Source of the DNA: Ramlibacter ginsenosidimutans
Lineage (GTDB): Bacteria > Pseudomonadota > Gammaproteobacteria > Burkholderiales > Burkholderiaceae_C
DNA length: 64,000 bases
Strand: one strand, 5' to 3'
Assembly: GCF_042678185.1 (NCBI RefSeq)
Contig: NZ_JBHUDQ010000004.1
The notes under the pieces were generated by a model, which saw only the letters and a program-made list of their open reading frames with translations, made no database searches and was not told the origin of the DNA. Position 1 is the stretch's first letter, and every line of letters begins with the position of its first letter. The position numbers and the translations under genes were made by a program. Positions 17,313 to 25,598 of this stretch are shown here, in pieces.

Positions 17313-18065
17313 ATGCTTGCGCCTCACAGCACCACGCAGAACCACCTGCTCGCGGCGTTGCCCGAACTCGAATACGCACGCGTCGCGCCGGACCTGGAGC
17401 TGGTGTCGATGCCGCTGGGCGAGGTGCTGGGGGAACCGGGCCGGGCGATGCAGTACGTCTACTTTCCGACCACCTGCATCGTCTCGCTGCTGTACATCCT
17501 CAAGGACGGCGCCTCCGCGGAAATCGCGGTCGTGGGCAACGAAGGCATCGTCGGCATCTCGCTGTTCATGGGCGGCGGCTCGACCTCCAGCCGGGCCGTC
17601 GTCCGCGGCAGTGGCCACGCGTATCGCATGAAGGCGAACCTGCTGCTCAAGGAGTTCGAACGCGGCGGCCCGGTGCAGCGGCTGCTGCTGCGGTACACGC
17701 AGGCGCTGATCACGCAGATGACGCAGACCGCCGTCTGCAACCGCCACCACTCCGTCGAGCAGCAGTTGTGCCGCAGCCTGCTGCTCACGCTGGAGCGCCT
17801 GAACGGAACCTCCCTCACGCTCACGCACGAACTGATCGCCGGCGTGCTGGGCGTGCGCCGCGAAGGTGTCACCGAAGCGGCGGGCAACCTGCAGCGCGCC
17901 GGCCTGATCCGCTATGGCCGCGGGCACATCGAGGTGCTGGATCGGGCGGGGTTGCAGTCGGCCGCGTGCGAGTGCTACCGCGTGGTGAAGACGGAATTCG
18001 ACCGCCTGCTGTCCGATATTCCGCGCGTCAACCCGCCCCCGGCCCCGCGCACGCACGGCCCCTGA
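17313..18065 (+). CDS. Crp/Fnr-family transcriptional regulator
   Basis: A 250-residue Crp/Fnr protein. The N-terminal cyclic-nucleotide-binding-like barrel (about 25-125) has YVYFPTTCIVSLLYIL and IAVVGNEGIVGISLFMGG. The C-terminal winged helix (about 165-230) has LTHELIAGVLGVRREGVTEAAGNLQRAGLIRYGRG. The barrel lacks the Arg-Ser phosphate cassette of cAMP receptors and has no N-terminal iron-sulfur cysteines, so the signal is unknown; this subgroup is common in Burkholderiales. It is alone, with an eroded two-component cluster just downstream. Confidence 0.85.
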   Translation: MLAPHSTTQNHLLAALPELEYARVAPDLELVSMPLGEVLGEPGRAMQYVYFPTTCIVSLLYILKDGASAEIAVVGNEGIVGISLFMGGGSTSSRAVVRGSGHAYRMKANLLLKEFERGGPVQRLLLRYTQALITQMTQTAVCNRHHSVEQQLCRSLLLTLERLNGTSLTLTHELIAGVLGVRREGVTEAAGNLQRAGLIRYGRGHIEVLDRAGLQSAACECYRVVKTEFDRLLSDIPRVNPPPAPRTHGP

Positions 18066-18159
18066 AAGCGTCGAGCGCTGCGCGCCCGCACACGCGACCC
18101 CTCGCGCCTTCGTGCGCCAGCAGACAGACGCGCGCAGGGCGCTGGCTTACGGTTGGGCC

Positions 18160-18444
18160 ATGCCTGCAACATCCCCCATCGTCAATGCGCGAGCGAACCG
18201 CGGACCCGCCGAAGCCTCGCGCCTGCACACCGTGCTGAAGGCCGAGGCGGTGCAGCAGGTGGATCTCACCAGCGCCAACTTCTGCATCATCGCCACCGAC
18301 GAAGACGGGATCATCCGGCAGGCGCTGGACGCGGGCTTCTTCAACTACATGACCAAGCCGATCGTCGTCGGCCCGTTCATGGACGCACTGGGCATGGCCT
18401 TGACAGCCCACGCCGCCGCCACGACACGCAAGGACCCGCAATGA
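18160..18444 (+). pseudogene. internally deleted PAS/response-regulator hybrid kinase remnant
   Basis: A 94-residue frame joins two pieces that do not normally touch. Residues about 35-51 (TSANFCIIATDEDGIIR) look like the first strand of a PAS domain, and residues about 53-78 (ALDAGFFNYMTKPIVVGPFMDALG) are the last part of a receiver domain with its conserved Thr-Lys-Pro. A PAS-kinase-receiver protein that lost its whole centre in frame would look like this. Its stop overlaps the ATG of the next gene (ATGA at 18441-18444), as intact two-component genes often do. It could be expressed, but it lacks phospho-acceptor residues. Confidence 0.6.
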
Positions 18445-19262
18445 TTGCCCGCACGGACATGCAGGCGGCCCGGATCCTGATCGTCGACGACCAGGAGGTG
18501 AACGTCTCCCTGCTGGGGCAGACCCTGCGGCAAGCCGGTTACCTGAACGTGGCGTCCACCACGGTGGCGGAAGAGGTGTGCGCGCTGCACCGACGCAACG
18601 ACTACGACCTGATCCTGCTGGACCTGCAGATGCCCGGCATGGACGGTTTCCAGGTGATGGAAGCGCTCAAGACCAACGACCGCGACGCCTACCTGCCCGT
18701 GCTGGTGATCACCGCACAGCCCGGGCACAAGCTGCGTGCACTGGAGGCGGGCGCCAAGGACTTCATCAGCAAACCCTTCGACCTGCTGGAGGTCAAGATG
18801 CGCATCCAGAACTTGCTGGAAGTCCGCCTGCTATACCGGCAGCTGGATCTCCACAGCCAGGAACTCGAAGCGGCGGTGCGCGAACGGACGGCGGTACTGC
18901 GCGAAAGCGAGGCACGCTACCGCAGCCTGACCGAGCTGGCTTCCGACTGGTACTGGGAGCAGGACGCGGACGGCGCCTTCACGAAGGTGTCGGGGCCGGT
19001 GCTGGAGATGCTGGGGCTGCGGGTCGAGCCGCTGGGCGACACCGCGACCGCCAGCGCAGGCGCCGGCTGGAACGAAGCACAGCACAAGCACCTGCAGGAG
19101 GCGATCGCGGCCCGCCAGCCTTTCCTGGACTTCGTCTTCACCCGCGCCCGGCCCGACGGCACGCTGCAGAAATTCCAGGTGAGCGGCGAGCCGATGTTCG
19201 GGCCTGCCTGCAACTTCATCGGCTATCGCGGCATCGGCCTCGAGATCACGGACCGGAAGTAG
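18441..19262 (+). CDS. response regulator with REC and PAS domains
   Basis: A 273-residue protein. An intact receiver domain spans about 9-125, with acidic pair DDQEV (16-17), phospho-acceptor Asp61 in LILLDLQMPGMDGF and the FISKPFD lysine near 109. A short coiled linker (about 130-155) leads to a PAS domain (about 160-273) with SEARYRSLTELASDWYWEQD. There is no output or kinase domain; similar proteins usually continue into GGDEF/EAL or histidine kinase modules. It may therefore be a truncated hybrid kinase, and the fragment at 19285-19473 resembles the missing C-terminal ATPase end. Confidence 0.75.
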   Translation: MIARTDMQAARILIVDDQEVNVSLLGQTLRQAGYLNVASTTVAEEVCALHRRNDYDLILLDLQMPGMDGFQVMEALKTNDRDAYLPVLVITAQPGHKLRALEAGAKDFISKPFDLLEVKMRIQNLLEVRLLYRQLDLHSQELEAAVRERTAVLRESEARYRSLTELASDWYWEQDADGAFTKVSGPVLEMLGLRVEPLGDTATASAGAGWNEAQHKHLQEAIAARQPFLDFVFTRARPDGTLQKFQVSGEPMFGPACNFIGYRGIGLEITDRK

Positions 19263-19284
19263 ACATGGGCGACGTACCGGGGTC

Positions 19285-19473
19285 GTGGGCCGAGGATCGG
19301 TGCGACGACGAGGTGAGGAGGGCGTCGACTCAGGCGGGCTGGGCATCGGCCTGTCGGTCGCGAAGGAACCGGTGACGGCGCACGAAGGCAGCGTGCTCGC
19401 CTTCAGCGACCGCGAAGCGGGCGGCAGCGAATTCGTGGTGCGCCTGCCGCTGGCCAGCGTCGGCCTGCCCTGA
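19285..19473 (+). pseudogene. histidine kinase HATPase C-terminal fragment
   Basis: Sixty-two codons whose second half, SGGLGIGLSVAKEPVTAHEG followed by GGSEFVVRLPL, is the G2 box and last strand of a histidine kinase ATPase domain. The preceding N, G1 and H boxes are absent, and the first 15 residues have no family likeness. It lies 22 bp after the REC-PAS gene and is best read as debris of a kinase once fused to or following it. Confidence 0.6.
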
Positions 19474-19518
19474 TCGCGGCCCAGGGGCTCGCTGCGCGCG
19501 CGCCCCTATCAGCCCCTG

Positions 19519-19929
19519 TCAGTTACCGTAGTACCCGTACCCGTAGCCGTAGCCAGGGGTGGAATAGGCGGGCGGCGGAGCGTAGTACCCCGGAGGCGGT
19601 GCGTAATACGCCGGAGGCTGCGCGTAGGCGTACGGGTTCGCGGCCTGTGCGAGCACGGAGCCGGCGAGCGTCCCCAGCACCAGGGCGCCCACCACGTTGC
19701 CGTTGTCATGGCGGTAGCCGTAGTCGTAGCCATACGAGCGGTGGTCATAACGGGGAGCGGCGTAGCGCTGGTGGTCGGCCCACTGGCCGCGGCCCCCATG
19801 ATCGCGTGGCTGGTGCTGCCATCCGGACTGGCGTCCGTCGTAGTGGCGGTAATCCTGGGCGAATGCAGCGACCGAGCCGAGCCCCAGGGTGGCGGCAACG
19901 GCGAGGGCAACAATTCTGGTGTTCATCAT
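19519..19929 (-). CDS. secreted Gly/Tyr/Pro-rich small protein
   Basis: A 136-residue protein with a signal peptide (MNTRIVALAVAATLGLGSVAAFAQ), an Arg/His/Tyr-rich middle and a tail of repeated PPPAYYAPPPGYY and GYGYGYGYYGN units. A hydrophobic glycine-rich segment (NVVGALVLGTLAGSVLAQA) resembles the glycine-zipper of small outer-membrane-associated proteins. Start at ATG 19929 (or the next codon, 19926) follows AAGGAG. Function unknown; common in Burkholderiales envelopes. Confidence 0.7.
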   Translation of the reverse strand: MMNTRIVALAVAATLGLGSVAAFAQDYRHYDGRQSGWQHQPRDHGGRGQWADHQRYAAPRYDHRSYGYDYGYRHDNGNVVGALVLGTLAGSVLAQAANPYAYAQPPAYYAPPPGYYAPPPAYSTPGYGYGYGYYGN

Positions 19930-20252
19930 CGACTCCTTGTTGGACGCTTTCCAGTTCGGTGCCGGGGAGGGCGCGACAAGGGCTGGGCAGGCAAAGCTCC
20001 GGTGCACGCCGTAAGCGGATGCACAGTGCAGAGCCAGTTTTTGCTGCCGCGGTCCCAGTCGTTCCAGGCGCGAGACCCGCTTGGCGACAACGTCCGCGTG
20101 AGGCGCGTACCGGTGGCGTCCGGTTGGTCCTACATGGCGGAGAGTTACGTTCCTACCTTTTGATTGCACGTTTTCCCTCAATCTCCGGGCTCAGCCGACG
20201 GGCGTCTGAGCATTTCCGGCGCCCGTTCGAGCGCCTGAGCAGGAGAGGGAAA
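19930..20252. other. intergenic region between divergent envelope genes
   Basis: No gene was recognised in these 323 bp. The stretch must hold promoters for the minus-strand Gly/Tyr-rich protein and the plus-strand GH12-like lipoprotein. AGGAGAGGGA immediately upstream of GTG 20253 is a strong ribosome site. A GGCAAAGCTCCGG segment near 19990 recalls part of a c-di-GMP riboswitch, but the companion motifs are missing. Confidence 0.4.
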
Positions 20253-22190
20253 GTGAAAAAGTTTGCGGCAGTGGCAGTCTCGGTAATCGCTTCCATTCTG
20301 GTGTCGGGGTGCGGCGGCGGCGGCTCCACATCTTCCGGCTCGGCCACGAGCGCTCCTGCCGACCTCACCACGCGCGGTGGCATGGTGGCCTCGTCCAGGG
20401 CCGCCACGACTACCGTCGGCAACCTCCTCGCCAACCCGAGCTTCGAGTCCGGCATGGCGAATTGGGGCGACTGGGGCAATACGCAGGTCCTCGACGGCAC
20501 GGGTGCGGCGGGCACCTTGCGTGCCTTGCGCGTCGGCACCGCTGCCGGCGGGGCCGCGCAGGACGTCACAGGCCTCACCACGGGCACGCGGTACCAGCTG
20601 AGCGTGCTGGCGCGGGTGAGCGATCCCTCGGAAACGGTGGTGGTCGGCGTGAACATGGTCGATGCGTCGGGCGTCAACCTGGCACAGGAAGCAGTGCGGG
20701 TCACGAACACCACCTACTCGCAAGCCAGCGTGGGCATCACGGCGCCCGCGAATGCACTCAAGGCCCAGGTCTACGTCTGGAAGAACAGCGGCGTCGGGTA
20801 CGCGTTCGTCGACGAGCTCGTGTTCGCCCAGGCAAGTGCCTCCCCGCCGCCCCCGACCACCGGCGGCAACCTGATGTCCAACGGCGGCTTCGAGTCCGCG
20901 CTCGACGGCTGGCAGAACTGGGGCAACGCCGCAGTGGTGACGGGGCAGTCGAACTCAGGGCTGAACGCGGTGCGCGTGGGCACGGGCGCCGGCGGCGTGG
21001 GCAACGTGGTCTCCGGCATCCAGCCGGGCAAGTCCTACCGCTTCACCGGCCAGCTGAAGGTGAGCGTCGCCTCCGAAGTGGGACTGATCGGCCTCGCCTT
21101 CATGGACTCCCTCGGCAACCATCTGCTGGAGCAGAACGTGGCCGTGCGATCCACCAGCTACACGACCGCACAGCTGGACATGGTCGCGCCACCCAACGCC
21201 GATCGCGCCCTTGTGTACCTGTGGAAGAACGCCGGCACCGGTTTCGTTTACGCGGACGACATCACCCTGACGGACACGAGCGCACCCGTGACCGACTTCG
21301 GCATCGTGCCGCTGGGGGTGTGGCCGCATACGCTGTTGCAGGTCGGCCGCGCCAACGATGCGTACTGGGTGGAGGACGGCGTCTGGGGCGCCTGGCAGCT
21401 CACGCGCGGCAACTTCACGGACATCTACGGCTCGACGTACGAGCAGTACACCGGGGTGAGCCCGGTCACCGGGCCGAATGGCGAGGTCGCGGCGCGCATC
21501 GCATGGAAGTGGCCGATGTGCTGCAACGAGATCAAGAGCTTCCCCAGCATCATCGCCGGCCAGAAGCCGGGCTGGTTCAACACCTGGACCACGCCGGGCG
21601 GCTTCGACATCCTGCTGCCGGACGGGACGACGTCGCAGGTCTACCCCTCGGGCCGCACGCCGGGCACCTTCTTCCCGCTGCAGTTGCCGATCGTGTCGCT
21701 GAAGACAACGTACGACTACAAGCACATGAGCCCGCCCACGGGGCGCGGGCACCTGGCCTACGACATGTATCTCCAGAGCGTGCCGACGCAGTTCAACGGC
21801 TGGGGTCCGGGCATCAGCCACGAGATCATCGTGCCGCTCGACTACTGGGGCGGCTACGGCCAGTACCCGACGCGCAACCCGCAGTGGTACGACCACGATG
21901 TCACCATCGACGGCATCCTGTACCACGTCTACATCTTCAAGGATGCGACCGGACTCGTGCTCTCGACGTTCGGCGGCAGCTGGAAATTCATCGTGTTCGA
22001 GCCCGACAAGCCGATCCCGCCAGGCACGCTGGACCTGGCCAAGATCGTCAATTACGTGACGACCCGCAAGGACGTCTTCGGCAATCCCTGGGCCACGGGC
22101 CACGAATACCTGGTGAGCGCGGAACTGGGCGTGGAGACGCAGTACGGCACGGGCGACATCCAGGTGAACAACTTCCGCATCTGGCGTTGA
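20253..22190 (+). CDS. GH12-like glycosidase lipoprotein with two N-terminal CBMs (copy A)
   Basis: A 645-residue predicted lipoprotein (lipobox ILVSGC, Cys20, then a Gly-rich spacer). Two homologous beta-sandwich modules follow at about 57-191 and 204-340; each starts with an NPSFESGMANW- or NGGFESALDGW-type motif and ends with QVYVWKNSG or LVYLWKNAG, as in CBM4/9-type carbohydrate-binding modules. The C-terminal domain (about 347-645) has GH12 features: STYEQYTG, EIKSFPSI, the possible nucleophile Glu524 in SHEIIVPLDYWGGYG, WKFIVFEPDKPIPPGTLDL, and the possible acid/base Glu628 in ELGVETQYGTGD. It could cut beta-1,4-glucan or xyloglucan at the cell surface. GTG start with AGGAGAGGGA upstream. 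A second copy follows. Confidence 0.75.
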   Translation: MKKFAAVAVSVIASILVSGCGGGGSTSSGSATSAPADLTTRGGMVASSRAATTTVGNLLANPSFESGMANWGDWGNTQVLDGTGAAGTLRALRVGTAAGGAAQDVTGLTTGTRYQLSVLARVSDPSETVVVGVNMVDASGVNLAQEAVRVTNTTYSQASVGITAPANALKAQVYVWKNSGVGYAFVDELVFAQASASPPPPTTGGNLMSNGGFESALDGWQNWGNAAVVTGQSNSGLNAVRVGTGAGGVGNVVSGIQPGKSYRFTGQLKVSVASEVGLIGLAFMDSLGNHLLEQNVAVRSTSYTTAQLDMVAPPNADRALVYLWKNAGTGFVYADDITLTDTSAPVTDFGIVPLGVWPHTLLQVGRANDAYWVEDGVWGAWQLTRGNFTDIYGSTYEQYTGVSPVTGPNGEVAARIAWKWPMCCNEIKSFPSIIAGQKPGWFNTWTTPGGFDILLPDGTTSQVYPSGRTPGTFFPLQLPIVSLKTTYDYKHMSPPTGRGHLAYDMYLQSVPTQFNGWGPGISHEIIVPLDYWGGYGQYPTRNPQWYDHDVTIDGILYHVYIFKDATGLVLSTFGGSWKFIVFEPDKPIPPGTLDLAKIVNYVTTRKDVFGNPWATGHEYLVSAELGVETQYGTGDIQVNNFRIWR

Positions 22191-22810
22191 GGCGGAACCG
22201 GCGCGTGCTGCGGCCGCGCCGGGATGACGGGCCCTGCGGCCGCGCCCGTTGACGGGCCCTGCGGCCGCACTCGGGCGGATCACGGCCGCTGCCCGCGGCG
22301 AAGTACGGCCGATGCGGAGAGCCATTCCCCAGTGCATGAGGAGCCCCGCGGCGCGCGGAACCTCCAGAAACACCCCTCGACCACCCTTCCCAGCCCAGGA
22401 ATATTTCTCAGGCTCGAGTATCGCCGAGCAAGAGTGTGTGTCACCCCGTGTGCGGTGCAACAGCTGAAAGCTGCCTGAGCAGTCCGCGCCCCTGGCTCAA
22501 CCGTTGGGGCGTTGGGGGACTCGCTTTACGGTAGCGGCATCCGCAGCATTTACGCTGCTGACCTTCCGTTGCCGAGCCGACCGCCCCCCGTCCACCGCTG
22601 TGCTAGCGAAGGGTGCGAATCCGTCCCCAGCAGCAGCGGCAAGCCGAGCCGAATGTAAGCCAACGGCTTAGCCTCCTTACGGTTTGTAGGAGCTACCGCA
22701 GTGTGGTGTAGGTCGCGTCTGACTACTATCCGCGGCGCGCCACACTGAGAAAGCACAACAGGAATTCGCCGGCTGGCGCTGCCGTCCCACCCTTTCCTCA
22801 CTACATCCCG
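22191..22810. other. 620-bp intergenic region with tandem GC-rich repeat
   Basis: No coding gene recognised. Just after the copy A stop, 22198-22205 and 22215-22222 can pair as a small GC stem (a weak terminator candidate without a T-run). A 19-bp repeat, TGACGGGCCCTGCGGCCGC, occurs at 22225-22243 and 22250-22268. From about 22500 to 22800 the composition is more balanced and contains pairable runs such as AAGCCAACGGCTT, which may form a structured leader or promoter for copy B. Its function cannot be assigned. Confidence 0.45.
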
Positions 22811-24910
22811 ATGGAACGCAACAAGCAAACTTCAGCCTCAACCACGCGCACCCTCCGCTGGGGCAGCAGCGCGATCACGCTCGCCATGGTGCTCAGCGCC
22901 TGCGGCGGCGGCTCCAGCTCCGTCGGCTCGGCTGCCGACACGAGCGTGCCTTCCGATCTCTCCACGCGAGGCAGCCTGGCCGCCTCCGTCCGCGCGGCCA
23001 TCGTGCCCGGCGGCAATGGCCTGGCCAACGGCGGATTCGAGTCCGGCATGGCGAACTGGGGCGACTGGGGCAATACCCTGGTCGTCGACGGCTCAGGTGC
23101 GTCGGGCACCTGGCGCGCCCTGCGCGTGGGCACCGCTGCCGGCGGTGCCGCCCAGGACGTCACGGGCCTCGTCGCTGGCACGCGTTACCGCCTCAGCGGC
23201 TTCGCCCTCGTGAGCGATCCCTCGGAAACGGTGATCCTCGGCGTCAACATGGTCGACCAGTGGGGCAACAACCTCGCGCAGCAGGCCGTGCGGATCACGA
23301 ACACCGTCTACGCGCAAGGCAGCGTGGACATCACGGCACCCGCGAATGCGGTAAAGGCCCAGGTCTACGTCTGGAAGAACTCCGGTCCGGGCTACGCCTA
23401 CGTCGATGAGCTCTCGTTCACCGCAGTGACCGGCGCCACGACGACCCCGACGACCCCGAGCGGCGCCGGCAACCTGGTGGCCAACGCCGGCTTCGAAGGC
23501 GGCCTCGACAGCAACTGGCAGAACTGGGGCAATGCCTCCACGGTGACGGGGCAGTCGAACTCCGGCTCCTATGCAGTGCGCATCGGCACCGGCGCCGGCG
23601 GCGTCGGCAACGTGGTGTCCGGCGTTCAATCCGGCCAGGCCTACCACATCACCGGCCAGGTGAAGGTGAGCGATGGCTCGGAGGTCGGACTCCTGGGCCT
23701 TGCGTTCCTGGACTCCCTGGGCAATCACCTGTCGGAGCAGAACGTGGCCGTGCGGTCCACCGGCTACACGACGGCACAGCTGGACATGGTGGCACCGGCC
23801 AACACCAGCCGCGCACTCGTGTACCTGTGGAAGAACGCGGGTAGCGGTTACGTCTATGCGGACGACATCACCGTGGCTCCTTCGGCCGGCACGAGCGCGC
23901 CTGCGCCTGCGCCCGCACCCGCGCCTGCGCCCGCACCCGCGCCTGCGCCCGCACCCGCACCTGCGCCGGCACCCGCACCCGCTCCTGCCCCGGCAACGGC
24001 ACCCTCGGTCATCGACTTCGGTGTGGTGCCGCTGTCCTCCTGGCCCACCACCCTGCTGCAGACCGGCAACGCCTCGGATGCGTACTGGGTGGAAGACGGT
24101 GTCTGGGGGCCCGGGAGCCTGACGCGCGGCACCTACACCGGCATCTACGGTTCGACCTACGAGCAGTACACCGGCGTGAGCCCGAAGGTCGGGCCCAGCG
24201 GCGAGATTGCGTTCCGCATGGCGTGGAAGTGGCCCGTCGGCACCAGCGAGATCAAGAGCTTCCCCAGCGTCGTGAGCGGACAGAAGCCGGGCTGGTACAA
24301 CAGCTGGACCAAGCCGGGCGGCTTCGACGTGCTGCTGCCCAACGGCAGCTACTCGCAGGTGTATCCCTCGGGCAAGACCCCGGGAACGTTCCTCCCGCTG
24401 CAGATGCCGATCGCGTCGCTGAAGACCCAGTTCAACTACCAGCACATGAGCCCGCCGTCCGGAATGGGCCACCTCGCGTACGACATCTTCCTGCAGAACA
24501 CGTCCACGCAGTACAACGGCTTCGGCCCGGGCATCACGCATGAAATCATGATCCCGCTGGACTACTGGGGCGGCTACGGCACGTACCCGAACCGCAATCC
24601 GCAGTGGTACGACCATGACGTGACCATCGACGGCACCCTGTTCCACGTGTACATCGCGAAGGACGCCAGCGGCCGCGTGCTGGCGAACTGGAATGCCGGC
24701 TGGAAGTTCATCGTGTTCGAGCCGGATCGCCCCATCCCCGCCGGCACGCTGGACCTGGCGAAGATCATCAACTACGTCAGCACGCGACGGGACGTCTTCG
24801 GAACCCCGTGGGCCAACGGCAACGAGTGGGCGACCAGCGTGGAGCTCGGTGTCGAAGCGGCCCAGGGCACGGGCGACATCCAGGTGAACAACTACCGCGT
24901 CTACCGGTAA
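22811..24910 (+). CDS. GH12-like glycosidase lipoprotein with two CBMs and Ala-Pro linker (copy B)
   Basis: A 699-residue paralogue of the preceding gene, collinear throughout. The lipobox is VLSAC (Cys31). The paired carbohydrate-binding-like modules lie at about 72-205 and 217-355, with NGGFESGMANWGDWGN and NAGFEGGLDSNWQNWGN. An Ala-Pro repeat of about 35 residues (near 360-398) separates them from the GH12-like domain (about 402-699). The presumed catalytic Glu residues are conserved: Glu578 in THEIMIPLDYWGG and Glu682 in ELGVEAAQGTGD. Copy A lacks the linker, so the two enzymes differ in reach. A terminator follows at 24942. Confidence 0.75.
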   Translation: MERNKQTSASTTRTLRWGSSAITLAMVLSACGGGSSSVGSAADTSVPSDLSTRGSLAASVRAAIVPGGNGLANGGFESGMANWGDWGNTLVVDGSGASGTWRALRVGTAAGGAAQDVTGLVAGTRYRLSGFALVSDPSETVILGVNMVDQWGNNLAQQAVRITNTVYAQGSVDITAPANAVKAQVYVWKNSGPGYAYVDELSFTAVTGATTTPTTPSGAGNLVANAGFEGGLDSNWQNWGNASTVTGQSNSGSYAVRIGTGAGGVGNVVSGVQSGQAYHITGQVKVSDGSEVGLLGLAFLDSLGNHLSEQNVAVRSTGYTTAQLDMVAPANTSRALVYLWKNAGSGYVYADDITVAPSAGTSAPAPAPAPAPAPAPAPAPAPAPAPAPAPAPAPATAPSVIDFGVVPLSSWPTTLLQTGNASDAYWVEDGVWGPGSLTRGTYTGIYGSTYEQYTGVSPKVGPSGEIAFRMAWKWPVGTSEIKSFPSVVSGQKPGWYNSWTKPGGFDVLLPNGSYSQVYPSGKTPGTFLPLQMPIASLKTQFNYQHMSPPSGMGHLAYDIFLQNTSTQYNGFGPGITHEIMIPLDYWGGYGTYPNRNPQWYDHDVTIDGTLFHVYIAKDASGRVLANWNAGWKFIVFEPDRPIPAGTLDLAKIINYVSTRRDVFGTPWANGNEWATSVELGVEAAQGTGDIQVNNYRVYR
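23899..24003 (+). repeat. Ala-Pro-encoding low-complexity tandem repeat
   Basis: About 105 bp of GCGCCTGCGCCCGCACCC-like units, with a 6-bp period and higher-order 12/18-bp periods, encode an uninterrupted Ala-Pro linker within copy B. The tract is absent from copy A. Such tracts expand and contract by slippage. Confidence 0.85.
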
Positions 24911-24941
24911 GCGCAGGGCGGCGCACGCCGCCATCAACAAC

Positions 24942-24978
24942 CCGCAGCGGCCCACGTGGCCGCTGCGGCGTTTCTGTC
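24942..24978 (+). terminator. rho-independent terminator after copy B
   Basis: An 11-bp perfect stem (24942-24952 with 24958-24968) has a 5-nt loop and is followed by cgTTTCTGTCTC. It lies 32 bp after the stop of the GH12-like copy B. Confidence 0.7.
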
Positions 24979-25075
24979 TCCCCCAATTCCCGCTTCCGCC
25001 CCAGGGCCTCGCCACGACGGCCCTGCAGCCATCGAGATGCGAAGGTAACCTTCACAGGTCGCCTTCCTATCCACC

Positions 25076-25549
25076 ATGGCTGCCGAACCTTCCGCCTCCG
25101 ATTCCGCCCGACTGGCCGTCCAACTGCACGAGCTCGTCATCAAGCTGCGCCGGCGCCTGCGCGAGCAGGCGGATGCCGGCGACCTGCCGCCTTCGCAGGT
25201 GGCCGTGCTGCGCCGGCTGGAGCGCGAAGGCCCGATCACGGTGAGCGCGCTCGCGCGCGTGGCCGGCGTCCGCTCGCAGTCCATGGGTGCGACCGTCGCC
25301 GCCTTGCAGGCCGCCGGCCACGTGACCGGCGAGCCCGACCCCGCGGACGGCCGGCAGACGCTGCTGTCGCTCACGCCCGCCTGCCGCAGGTGGCTGCGCC
25401 AGAACCGCGCGGCCAAGCAGGACTGGCTGCTGCGTGCGATCGAGGGCGAACTCAGTGCGCGCGAGCAGCAGGAGCTGGCGCGCGCGCTGCCCCTGCTGCA
25501 GCGCGTCTCCGAAGCGCAGCCCGCGCACGCCACCCCGGGGAAATCCTGA
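25076..25549 (+). CDS. MarR-family transcriptional regulator
   Basis: A 157-residue MarR protein. The winged helix-turn-helix core is SQVAVLRRLEREGPITVSAL (about 40-59), VAGVRSQSMGATVAALQAAG, and the wing DPADGRQTLLSLTPA near 100. It is followed 49 bp later by an MFS exporter on the same strand, a usual arrangement for a drug- or phenolic-responsive repressor and the pump it controls. Start at ATG 25076; the ligand is unknown. Confidence 0.87.
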   Translation: MAAEPSASDSARLAVQLHELVIKLRRRLREQADAGDLPPSQVAVLRRLEREGPITVSALARVAGVRSQSMGATVAALQAAGHVTGEPDPADGRQTLLSLTPACRRWLRQNRAAKQDWLLRAIEGELSAREQQELARALPLLQRVSEAQPAHATPGKS

Positions 25550-25598
25550 AGTCCATGCCCGCCCGCCCGTTCGCCGCCGCCCTTCCCGTTCCCATCGC

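Noticed and set aside
19980..20020. c-di-GMP-I riboswitch fragment
   Set aside because: Only a GCAAAGCTCCGG-like piece is present; the first conserved helix and closing tetraloop receptor are absent.
22605..22640. tRNA T-arm-like GGTGCGAATCC
   Set aside because: No acceptor, D or anticodon arms can be built around it.
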